Positions 12,681-22,216 of a stretch of 64,000 bases of DNA are shown here, piece after piece. Position 1 is the stretch's first letter. The number at the start of each line of letters is the position of its first letter. The stretch is from Chalara sp. BL73 (Eukaryota > Ascomycota > Leotiomycetes > Helotiales). The stretch lies in the NCBI GenBank assembly GCA_918026815.1, contig CAKJVC010000088.1, forward strand, positions 1,550,001 to 1,614,000. Direction: 5' to 3'. The position numbers were made by a program, and so were the translations under genes. Under the pieces are notes generated by a model, which searched no databases, was not told the DNA's origin, and saw only the letters and a list, made by a program, of their open reading frames with translations.

Positions 12681-13321
12681 TCAGACTTTCTTGCCGATAG
12701 CCTTTACTTCAAGTTCGTAAGTCGACGTAACAAGGTCGATTGCTTGTTGTAAGATCTCTCGATCACCAGCATACTTAAGCTTTGAAATGGCTTCATCAAA
12801 TGTAAATAGCCCAACCTCGAACGCATCCTCGCCTTTACCGATGGGTGCTGCATCATCGATGGCGGCGATGTACCACCAAATCAGCTTTACATCTTGCTCT
12901 CCCAGGTTGCGTATTGTCAAACTAAATGGCTCCGACAAGTCTTGATACGTCTGAGGCATGTCTGAGGTACCACCGGTCTCTATATTTGGCGTTGCGCGAG
13001 TTTTCATAGTGACTAGGAGAGGACGACATTTATATCCTGTCTCCTCGGTGGCCTCACGTAAAGCTGCAGACAGTCTGGACTCACCGCAAGCTCGTCTACC
13101 TTTGGCAAGCAGCCATTCATCACGTGTAACTATATAGAGGATGAGGTTAGTGCTGGGACGGTACAAGCGGGCAAAGACCTGGTCTTGCGAGAAGGAGAGA
13201 ATCAATTACTTAGGCGGATAAGGCAGACTCTACGGGTAGGGAGAGAGAATAAGATTGCTCCCGCGCTTTCCACAAACTGAGAAGAAGTATACTGATTCGT
13301 GCGGAAGCTAGAAGCAGCCAT
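12681..13321 (-). CDS. Nudix hydrolase, two exons
   Basis: Hydrolase of nucleoside diphosphates linked to another moiety, or of diphosphoinositol phosphates. Exon 1 is 13321-13210 and exon 2 is 13129-12681, 186 residues. The 80-nt intron has a CACTAAC branch site and ends in TATATAG. The N-terminus reads MAASSFRTNQYTSSQFVES, then AGAILFS, the usual first strand of fungal Nudix proteins. The Nudix box is complete: G-x5-E-x7-REATEETGY, starting at GRRACGE. An unspliced reading from 13205 looks open but starts inside the intron and replaces the first beta strand with intron-coded residues, so I prefer the spliced model. The gene lies in tandem with the histidine phosphatase; both are phosphohydrolase-type enzymes, but a shared pathway is only a guess. 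Specificity (Aps1/DIPP-like or other) cannot be decided from sequence alone. Confidence 0.87.
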
Positions 13322-14805
13322 TGTGCATATGATTTTTCTCCCACTACCTGGCACCCCTAGAATGTGGAATTCAACAGTACTGGTAGTGAGGTGAAGTTGG
13401 TAGAAAGGCCGCTTGATAACCGCACGCTGCCCAATGTCTAATAGGACGGTCTAACCTAACATCGTCCCATACCTCATCTCTTTCTTCATCGGCCATAGGG
13501 CGAGAAAAGATGGCCATTTCTCGAAGTCATAGGTCCGATTTAATTGCTTATAAGTTCCTGTATGCTGTTGGCGCTCACATGAGCATGCTGTGATTTCCAG
13601 TCCAGCGTGGGGGCTCCGGATGTTCGCTCAGCGGCGAAAGCGTCTTTTCTCTTCGCTTCCTGAATTCCATCACAACTTTTCATATAAATTGACATTATGT
13701 GATCTCGATATATTCTCCTCGACATATCTTAGCTTTTCGGTGGCTTTTTGTCCGACGTTGCGGGCAAAGATCGTCGTGACGTGATAACATCAGCCATATT
13801 CGCGACTGCTTGGCATTATCAAAGCTGCACGTCCTTTCCCCAAATCTGTACCTTCGCCATCAGCTAGTCTCCCTTATTCGTGGATTTTCGAGATACTCAG
13901 GAGGTTATCTTCATTGGGATCAGAGAAGTAGATCACAATTACCGTAAGGAGCCTGCATTCAGGTCAAGCAATCTAACATCGGTTTTGGTGCGGTAAATCG
14001 GCCTCAAATAGCAAATTCGAGCCTGCTATGGCGATCGAACAGAGTCAGAGCCATTGCCGCTTGATGACGAAGGGTGGCAGTTATGAGAAAGCTTGGTTCG
14101 ACGAAGGATGCTGGCAAGTAAACGCCTTTGAAGCGATATCGCGACCGAAACCCAGAATGGCTGCCTTCTCATGAGTCGCCAGATCGATTGCCGTCTTAGA
14201 CTCGGGGCTTGCTTGCCCTGACGAGCATCCGGCTCTTTGGGCTACCGGCGGTAGATCGCCATAGTGTGTGGGATTCTTAGGCATAAGCTGCATGAACAAG
14301 CCTTGCAGGCGCCGCAACAAAGCTTTTACATGAGCATGATCTACCGTGCGCATGCGGAGAGATGTGCTCTCTTCCTTAGCTAGCGCCTTTTCAAGCTCAG
14401 ATCCCCCAGTCTATTGCCTCAGCCACCATCTTCAGAGGTCGGCGATCTACTTTGAGCTATACGGGTTGCTGAATAGCTTCATAGACAGCAAGCACGTAGT
14501 CGGGAAATGTCGATCTTCTCCTTCTTCATCAGCTTTTCTTGCTTTTCAAGTCTGCAAATGTTCAGAACGTACTTCTTTGCTCATATGTCGACATCAAGCC
14601 AATGCTATGAATGAAGGGGGAAACCTGCAGCTCACTTCCTTTTCCTAAATATGAATGATTATCATCTTCTGGGGCTTGGAGGAGGAGCCGGGTATAAGTA
14701 GAGTGAGCAATCCTGCGCAAAACTGCTCAGAACATTCTCAATCCGCTCAATCCGCTCCATACTGCATATCTTCTCACTGCAGCTGAAATCTTGGCCTGAA
14801 TCATC
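13322..14805. other. Intergenic region with a possible coding relic
   Basis: 1.5 kb upstream of both the Nudix gene (minus) and the secreted SBP-like gene (plus). Minus-strand open stretches at about 14081-14400 and 14480-14620 have coiled-coil-like, Lys/Glu-rich composition but are broken by stops and not joined by convincing splice sites. They may be remains of a gene. No intact gene is supported. Confidence 0.35.
14693..14700 (+). promoter_or_regulatory. TATA-like box of the secreted SBP-like gene
   Basis: TATAAGTA lies about 106-113 nt upstream of the ATG at 14806. It is followed by a short leader with two copies of CAATCCGCT. Position and sequence fit a core promoter of a regulated gene; this is inferred from sequence only. 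Confidence 0.5.
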
Positions 14806-16383
14806 ATGAGCCGCTCACTTTTTACTGCCGTGGCATTTGGGGCTTTGGTCATAGCCAATCCCATCCCTGATCCACAACTCTCTTTGCCTCCATTGATTCC
14901 CTCCATTCCTGGTGTCACGGAGCCGATTGCTAGTAACGCTCCTCCTCTTCCTATCCTCCAACTTCCAACGCCTCCCCTACCTAGTCCACCATTTACCCCG
15001 AGCAACATCAGACCAAAGAAGATCGGGTACTTCTGGACCGGTGCAGGAGACAACATCCATGCTGGTAAGCTCTACTAAGTCCCCAAGGAAAAGAGTCTCT
15101 TGGAGTATTGGCACTTACTCTTCCAGATTTCCTTGCCACATACAGTCTTGATGATGACACCTTCGGTACGCTGCTTTGGGTAACGGATGTTCCCACCAGC
15201 GGAAACAGCCCACATCACTTGGGCACCAGTTTGGATGGTAAAACACTTGTCGGTGGTGGTCTTCTGTCTCTCTTGAAGACACAGGTAGGATTAACAAACA
15301 CCATATACCAGCGCTAGCTCACACGTCTAGGATACGGCATACTACTTCGACACCACCAACCCATACCGTCCAACATTTAAGAAGAGCAATCGCGCAATCC
15401 TTTCATCTATTACAGATGAGATCCGCGCAAAACCAGATGGGTATGTGCTCCTCTTATCTTTTTTTTTCTTCCACAATTAACAGCTTCGCAGAGGATTCTT
15501 GATCACCTATATGGGCTCCGCTGCCGGTACTAGCCCGGGCCGTCTCGTCGAGACAGACAACAACTTCAACATTATTGCCGAGCATCCCAAGCTCACCGAT
15601 GTCCCATCCAACCTTAACATCCTCGGCGAGCAGTTTTCCCCCCACGGTCTCAGCGTCGACTGGGAGAAGAATCTTATTCTTACATCTGACTTCGTCGTCC
15701 CAGTCACCATCCTCAAGCCTACGCTGGGTATCCAGAAAGCCAATACTCTCCGCCTCTGGAGGCTCTCGGATCGGTCAATTATCAGTACAATTACCATTCC
15801 CAACGGAGGAGGAATCCAAGACGTCAAATTCATCCCCGGCAACAAGGACTCCGCTGCCATCGCGACAGCCGTCCATCTCGGCCAAGTCTGGATCATCTAC
15901 CCCTTCAGAACTAACCCTTCCACCGGCAAGCAAGGTGTTGCGGAGCTCCTTTACGATCTCGGACCAAAAGCCCGCGACACCGTCGCTATCTACACGGATC
16001 TCACCGCGGACGGCAAGTTCCTCTACGCAACCCTCACAACAGCCAACCACATCGCCGCGCTCGACATCTCAAACCTCAACGACGTCAAGCGTCTCGACGA
16101 CCCAGATGAGGTGCAGCCTTCCATAGGCCCTCACTATATCAAGGTCACGCCCGATCAGAAACACATTGTTGTCACGGATTACTTCGTGCAGACCGGTGAT
16201 ATCGGTGTTATCAACACACCGGCAGACTACAAGGGTTTATACATCGACATCAACCCCAACGGCTCGTTGCACTTCAACCGCAGCATCAATTTCAGCAACG
16301 ACTTCGCGAACCGTGGCGGCGCGAAGCCGCATTCTGCTGTGGTATTTGATCTTACGGATCCTGCAAAGCCGATCTACTACTAA
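14806..16383 (+). CDS. Secreted selenium-binding-protein-like (SBP56/methanethiol oxidase family) beta-propeller
   Basis: Exons 14806-15064, 15127-15284, 15331-15440 and 15492-16383 give 472 residues. The N-terminus (MSRSLFTAVAFGALVIANP) is a short signal peptide. About 50 residues of proline-rich sequence follow, then the propeller from KIGYFWTGAGDNIHADFLAT. Family landmarks resembling SELENBP1 are GNSPHHLGTS, QFSPHGLSVDWEKN, LRLWRLSDRSI, LTADGKFLYATL, IKVTPDQKHIVVTDYF and a terminal KPHSAVVFD; the histidines are candidates for the metal site. The CSSC-type cysteine motif of animal SELENBP1 is absent, and the whole protein has no cysteine. Known members oxidise methanethiol in the cytosol or periplasm; a secreted fungal version could act on external sulfur compounds, but that is inference. 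Family membership is fairly secure, function is not. Confidence 0.8.
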
Positions 16384-17117
16384 GCGCAAGCTGGAGGTCA
16401 CGCTAGCGTTTGAAGACGGAATACGGCTTGGTATGGAATAGGGGGGAGAACAAGGGGAAATAATGTTTGTTGAAAGATAGCCTGGTTCGTGATTCATCCA
16501 ACATGTTTCATGCCTAGGCCATCTTTTGAGATTTTTTTTCGTATGTTAAATATTTATGAATATGAGACAGTATTAGTAATGAAGAGCTGCATGATAGTTT
16601 TCTTCAAGCTTCTGAATCCGTGAAACCTTGACCCTCACCATGATGACTGATCTCATCCTTCTCCTTGTACGCCGAACGAAATGCACCTCGTTGGGGGGCG
16701 TCACCTTTGCCACTTATTCTGCTCATTTTCTCCCCCGGCCCGCTGGCCCATTGCTTTGTAGAATATACAGCACATTTCCAAAGCGGGTATCATTCATCCT
16801 GCGATATATCCTACGGAGCTCCTTGATATACAGTTACTCTACTACGAGTTACACGGACGAATAAAGACAAGGTGGGGAGCTTCATCGACAGTTGGTCTGC
16901 AAAACTAGTGGCTGTGTAGACACTAAGATAAGCAAACCTAGGTTTGACTCCAAAGCAAACAAATGACTGAGAATAGAACCCAATTCAAGCAGGTTTCGCG
17001 TGGGCAATAGAAAGCATAGTAATCCCATGTATAAGTTTGATCAATGCTACGATCTTCGCTTCCGGGGTATCGAAATGTAGACTAACACCTATCGCTCCTT
17101 CTACCCGACCTCTCTAT
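16384..17117. other. Convergent intergenic region
   Basis: 734 nt between the 3' ends of the SBP-like gene (plus) and TFC4 (minus). No gene or RNA was recognised; it presumably holds both 3' UTRs. Confidence 0.4.
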
Positions 17118-20100
17118 TTACAAAACAAGCCACCTCTCTGTAACTGCCTTTGTTAACTCTAGATTCCCCACCGTCGAGTATATCGTCTGCAGGTTATAAG
17201 CCGCATCAACCACGAGCTCCTGTCTTAGCTCCACACCCAAACCCTCCGCTGTCTCAGTCTCCTCCAGTACCAATATGTAGTATGGTAGTGCCTGACCTGT
17301 GAGTCCCAGCATATGATATGCTCTTGCTACATTATAGTGTGCCTCTTGTCGTTCCTCCACGTTCAGGGAGTATTTACGACTGTCATAGTACTTTAGGAGG
17401 AACGTCATGCCCTGAAGCAAGTAGCGTGCCTGGTCCTCAATGCGCCGATTAAGAATGAGGTGAAAAAAGGTAAGTGAGATACTGAGGCAGACCATTGGAT
17501 TATGTTCATCTAGGGCATGGCAACGAAACATATACTCTAAAGCAAGATCATAACTCTCGCTTGTGTACATGATATGAGCATAGAGCATCATAAGCGAGAT
17601 GTCAAGAGCATCGTCGTTCAACTTTCCGTTTGGCTTCTTCTTGACTTCCTGATCCATAGCCAGGATTTGGCGGCGGACGTATTTCTTGATAGGTCCACCC
17701 ATATACCACGAAAGTGGAGAGTGACACATCTTGGAGACTGCGGCGAACATGCGATAGGCATCAGTGGTGAATGCATACTCCTTCATGAAGGATTTTGAGA
17801 CAAAATAGCAAGCTTGTTCATCCGCAGCATAGAGCGCACATGCACACCACACAATGTGAATCAAGAAGATATCTTCCCGAGACCGAGAGAAGACGGTTGA
17901 ATCCCTGGCGGCTTCGCACAGTTCATAAGACTCATCTCTATCTCCTATTTTGGCCAAGTACAGAGCATACTCCAGAAATATATCCAGCCATGACTTGAAA
18001 TCAATGCCACGAAAGTCCGATGGGAGGTTGTTCTGCATGGAGTAGGCTAGTGTAGCAGGGTATGCTGTTCCATCAATATTGCTGTCAGCGGCCTTTTTGT
18101 AGGGATAGAAGTTTCTGACAGACCGAAACTCGTCTGTTAGGGTTTGGACAGCTTTGATCCACTTTGATATTGATTGCCTATCTCCATGGCTTACTCCTTT
18201 TCGTTCATTTAGGAAAGTAGAGTAATAAGCATCTGCTTCCTTAGCCAATGCCTTTTCATTTCTGGCTCCATCCTCTTGCAGCCATTTCCGTTTTGCTCTG
18301 TTCGTCAATCGACCTCTGAAAGCTTGGCCATCGCTTGTTTGTGTAAACATTGCCTCGACTCCCGCTGATTCTGATGCATCCAGAGGCTTTATCCGGCCCC
18401 GGCGACGTATTCGGGGAGGTTTAGGGGGGCCATTCTTTATCATTGTAGCCTCTATTACAAAACGGTACGCATCATCCTCTCGTTCCATTTCCAAACACAT
18501 CTCCCCGAGCTCAATACGTGCCTCGATGTTGAACTCTTCCATCTCAAGAACCTTTAAGTAGAACTGTTCCGCCTTAAACATGATTTTGCTGCCACGAAAG
18601 CATTGAGCCATTTTCATGTAGAGGAACACAGTCTGCTCCTCAGGGATCTTTTTCAACGGTCCATAGAAGGTCAAAGCACGCTGGAAAAGACCGGCTTCAA
18701 AAAGGAGATCGGCAATCTCGTAGTAGAACTCAGTATATGCCAAAACTTTCCCGGTCCCAGTTTTATTGCTAGGGTCCAACCACTCGAAATGTCTGAGCGC
18801 CTCTTCGCGATTGCCCATTCCAAAGCGACATACTCCCAATTGGATGCGGAGGTGTATCGGAAGACTACTACCATATGAAGAGATATCGAACTTGTCTTCG
18901 ACGAAACCCGATATTTTGGCACGCCTTTCACCATCCATATCCCATTCACAATCATTAATAGTAACGTCTTCAAATATTGTCTCAGATTCCCGCCCAACAA
19001 GCCAGCGAGCTTGATACTTTAGTTCCCGTACACCATCTTCATACTCACCAAGAGCAATATAAGATGATATATATGTGACAAGGTCGTTCCAGTCAGGCAT
19101 ATCATCTTGATAGTTTGCAGGCTGCCTGAAATATGCAAATGCATCTTTGAGTAACTCTTTCAACTCTGCATGAGCAGTGACGCCTTCATATGCGCCTGCC
19201 AGACCACGAATCACGTCTAGATCATGAGGTTTCTGCTTGATTACCTTCTGGTATTCTATAACTGCACCTTTATAATTGCATTTCTGGATATTCATTCTAG
19301 CTTTTCCGTAGTAGGCGTCAATGCAGTTGGGTATAAGTCTAGCACACACCCTATAGCAGTGTTCTGCACCCTTGTAATCATGAACGTCCTCAAATTTCAA
19401 GGCAACGGAGAGCCAACTATCAGCGTGTTTTGGTCGAAGTTGAGCAGCTCCCAAGTAGGCTTGATTAGCTTTTTTGACATCACCGAGTTCCTGCCAAGCC
19501 GAGGCCAACATCGTCCAAGCCTCATAAGTCTCCGCATTGATACGAATGACTTCTGATATGACATTGATAGCGGTCTGGTAGTCTTCCTCCATGAAAGCTT
19601 CGTTGGCTTTACTCAATCGAAGCTTGATATCTCCCGTAGGCTCAGCGGCTTTTCGAGGACCAGCACTGCCTTTCGGCGCACCTCGTTGCTTGCGACGTTT
19701 CGGACCAGCTCTTGGACCAAATCCAGGGACATTGAAGGGCAAACCAAGGTCCGGCCGGCGATCACCAAGGGGAGCCAGAACAGATTCCTGAAGTCTAGCA
19801 CTGGTAAAGAGCTCATCATCATCATCATCCTCACTGTCTCCTCCATCCTCGGAATCGAACTCATCTTGTTCATGTTCATATCCGTCATCCTCATATTCGT
19901 CCTCACTATCGTCAGATGCTTCTCTGCTACCGAATCTGCGCTGCCGACTTTCATGCTCAAATTCGATCGTAGATTTGGCAAGTTGCTTTGTTGCATATTG
20001 CGAGGCTCCCACATTAAATGCTGCGCCACCATTTTGGTCCAATCTGTTTTGTCTCGACCATGAGTAATACTGCTCATGCTGAAGTTGTGTCTGAGCATCA

Positions 20101-20543
20101 AGTTGCTCGGGCGACTTCAATTTAGGGGGACGTCCTCGGCGTCGTCTCCGTTCTTGAGGTGGTGGATCATAAAATTGATTCGTCTTGATAGGGCCGTCAA
20201 ACTCATTCGTCTCGACCAGCTGCTCTTGGGGCGGACCATGGTGGAAGTAATAAGGCTGTGGGACCGAGTCTACATTTTCCTGTGCGCTATACTGTGACGC
20301 TGAATGGGCCGGATCTGCTGCATACTGACTGTAGTTATAGTACCCGTAGTTTGCCTGCGAAGGATGCATCGGCTCGTCCATGGATTGCCCATTGTAAGTA
20401 TTTGACCAATTAGCATCATGATATTGGCCATCCCATTGCATTTCTGTCTCATTGCCACTAGAAGACTGGGTTTGAGGTTTGGGAAGGAGTGGCCTGGGGA
20501 GAAGTGGCTTCAAGAAATGATTATCACTCATTTTGTCGCTCAC
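17118..20543 (-). CDS. TFC4: Transcription factor IIIC subunit Tfc4/sfc4 (tau 131), TPR protein
   Basis: Subunit of TFIIIC, the B-box-binding factor for tRNA genes; Tfc4 is the assembly arm that recruits TFIIIB through its TPR arrays. It is a single exon of 1141 residues, in range for the family (yeast about 1025). The N-terminal 200 residues are Gln/Tyr/Pro-rich. A strongly acidic block follows at about 205-245 (runs of D and E), then basic residues. The first TPR array starts near 305 (AFMEEDYQTAINVISEVIRIN, AYEAWTMLASAWQELGDVKKA) and continues to about 640. After a charged linker come further TPRs to the C-terminus (NVARAYHMLGLTGQALPYYILVL). The start MSDKMSDN has a second Met four residues on. 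It diverges from the forkhead gene. Confidence 0.9.
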   Translation of the reverse strand: MSDKMSDNHFLKPLLPRPLLPKPQTQSSSGNETEMQWDGQYHDANWSNTYNGQSMDEPMHPSQANYGYYNYSQYAADPAHSASQYSAQENVDSVPQPYYFHHGPPQEQLVETNEFDGPIKTNQFYDPPPQERRRRRGRPPKLKSPEQLDAQTQLQHEQYYSWSRQNRLDQNGGAAFNVGASQYATKQLAKSTIEFEHESRQRRFGSREASDDSEDEYEDDGYEHEQDEFDSEDGGDSEDDDDDELFTSARLQESVLAPLGDRRPDLGLPFNVPGFGPRAGPKRRKQRGAPKGSAGPRKAAEPTGDIKLRLSKANEAFMEEDYQTAINVISEVIRINAETYEAWTMLASAWQELGDVKKANQAYLGAAQLRPKHADSWLSVALKFEDVHDYKGAEHCYRVCARLIPNCIDAYYGKARMNIQKCNYKGAVIEYQKVIKQKPHDLDVIRGLAGAYEGVTAHAELKELLKDAFAYFRQPANYQDDMPDWNDLVTYISSYIALGEYEDGVRELKYQARWLVGRESETIFEDVTINDCEWDMDGERRAKISGFVEDKFDISSYGSSLPIHLRIQLGVCRFGMGNREEALRHFEWLDPSNKTGTGKVLAYTEFYYEIADLLFEAGLFQRALTFYGPLKKIPEEQTVFLYMKMAQCFRGSKIMFKAEQFYLKVLEMEEFNIEARIELGEMCLEMEREDDAYRFVIEATMIKNGPPKPPRIRRRGRIKPLDASESAGVEAMFTQTSDGQAFRGRLTNRAKRKWLQEDGARNEKALAKEADAYYSTFLNERKGVSHGDRQSISKWIKAVQTLTDEFRSVRNFYPYKKAADSNIDGTAYPATLAYSMQNNLPSDFRGIDFKSWLDIFLEYALYLAKIGDRDESYELCEAARDSTVFSRSREDIFLIHIVWCACALYAADEQACYFVSKSFMKEYAFTTDAYRMFAAVSKMCHSPLSWYMGGPIKKYVRRQILAMDQEVKKKPNGKLNDDALDISLMMLYAHIMYTSESYDLALEYMFRCHALDEHNPMVCLSISLTFFHLILNRRIEDQARYLLQGMTFLLKYYDSRKYSLNVEERQEAHYNVARAYHMLGLTGQALPYYILVLEETETAEGLGVELRQELVVDAAYNLQTIYSTVGNLELTKAVTERWLVL

Positions 20544-22216
20544 TTTGTTCGGCTGGGAGGTCTTCTTGATCTGACTACGGCTGGTGGTTTATGACGATTG
20601 ATCATTCTTGAGAATGAGGTGCGAGAGTTACGGACAGATCCGGATTGTGCCTTCTTCGGATTGCTGAACAGCTTGGACAATGAAGGCTGGGAGGGAACTG
20701 AGGTGAGGTGGGTAAGAGGCGAATATTTGATATTCCTCAGCCTTGCATGCCCCACCCCACAATCTAATATATTGTGCATTTCTTTCTGCCTAAATAACGA
20801 GGCCATTATATGCATGCTCCGATGAATATACCACGTGATTTGGACTAGTTTCAGGGGTCTATTGACAGCTTGGCACTCAAGTAAACATACAACTGGGCAT
20901 TTCTATAATTAAATGAGGTGTATGATTCAGCTTCGAAGCGCGACAAGTGCGAGAAGCTGGGAAGTATTATGCTAAAGCACGAGAGTATAGACCTGATATG
21001 TAATGAATAAGTGATGATGACGTCGAAGGTAGGCTTTGCTTCAATATGGAAAATTTCATCAGTCTAAAAGTAACAGCTAATATCCGTAAACCCAAAAGGT
21101 TGAAAATTACCAAGCCTAGCAGGTATCAGTAAATTTGGCGCACTGCTTCACGAACAGCAAAAATTAATAAAGCCTCGTTTCAGAGTCTAGTTTTCTTTTG
21201 CTTGCACTAAAGCTTTGATTTTGAGATCACGTACAAGCTTAAATGGAAAGTTAGTACATATATTGAGTTACAAAATCTTAATGCTTCATTTATCATTGTT
21301 CCTTCGAATGTTAGTTACTGCCTGGGTCGAGATTTGCATGCGTTAATTACACCGTCACCAGCAAGCCATACCTTCTGTTGAGCACTAGTGCTATATTAAA
21401 TAGTGGTATAACTGTTCCGGCACTAAAACCCCGCCAAATCAAGGTATTGTAGGGTGTAAGGCTCACACTACTGACATCGTGTCTCGTTGAACAAACTGCA
21501 CTCACAAGAGAACCTATTTGAGCTGCGAGCCCTGAATTCAGCCTCGAGTTTCTGCATGGTGAATCAGTTACAGAAGTTCCGCAATAATCTAGAATTTATA
21601 TGCCACTATTACACTTCACAATTTAAGTATATTAACATTCCAAAGGGTTTAAGTTCGAGGAGGGTGAGTGGGATGAAGGCAGCTGTAGTAGTCGCGAATA
21701 AAGTTTATCTGGTAGGACGTCAATATTGATTTATTTGTTCGCTTAACGGATTTGGCCAATCAGAGAGCTGCTTGATGCCCGGAATCATTGTTCGTTACAG
21801 AAAACCATCCACGCTCCACGCAAATGAACCCAACAACTTAACCACACCAAACCGTTGCTAAATGTACCCGCAAACACACCCAGAGCAAATATTTTTCCGT
21901 ACATCGCATCATCTGGAATACTCACTCGCTATCTCCCGACCTTCAACGGCCATTCACGAGAAGCCTGTCACCTCAGCCTTTCATCCAACACAAGGCAACT
22001 TCGAGCACTAAAGGACGCGACAGTCAATCGCAACGTAGAAGGAACGCAGCAGATTGGCGGCAGACCCTATATCAGCGTCGACTGCGAGTTGAAAAGTTTA
22101 TAGCTCTCCTGTAAGTTATCCAGATAACACCCTACACCCCGCGGAAATTCCGGCCTTGGGTTGCGCCTGCTAATCAGTCGCAAAGACCCTTCAAAGGCAG
22201 CTTACACTGCGCAACA
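20544..22216. promoter_or_regulatory. Divergent promoter region between TFC4 and the forkhead gene
   Basis: 1.67 kb, AT-rich in the middle (about 20900-21900). It contains a CACGTG at 20832-20837, about 290 nt upstream of the TFC4 start, and a CRE-like TGACGTC at 21018-21024. No open frame has a recognisable domain. Assignment of elements to either gene is inference. Confidence 0.45.

Noticed and set aside
5699..16383. Secondary-metabolite or detoxification cluster around the ABC transporter
   Set aside because: Neighbours are eIF6, an M20 peptidase, a PGM-like protein, a Nudix hydrolase and an SBP-like protein; no PKS, NRPS, terpene synthase or P450 is present.
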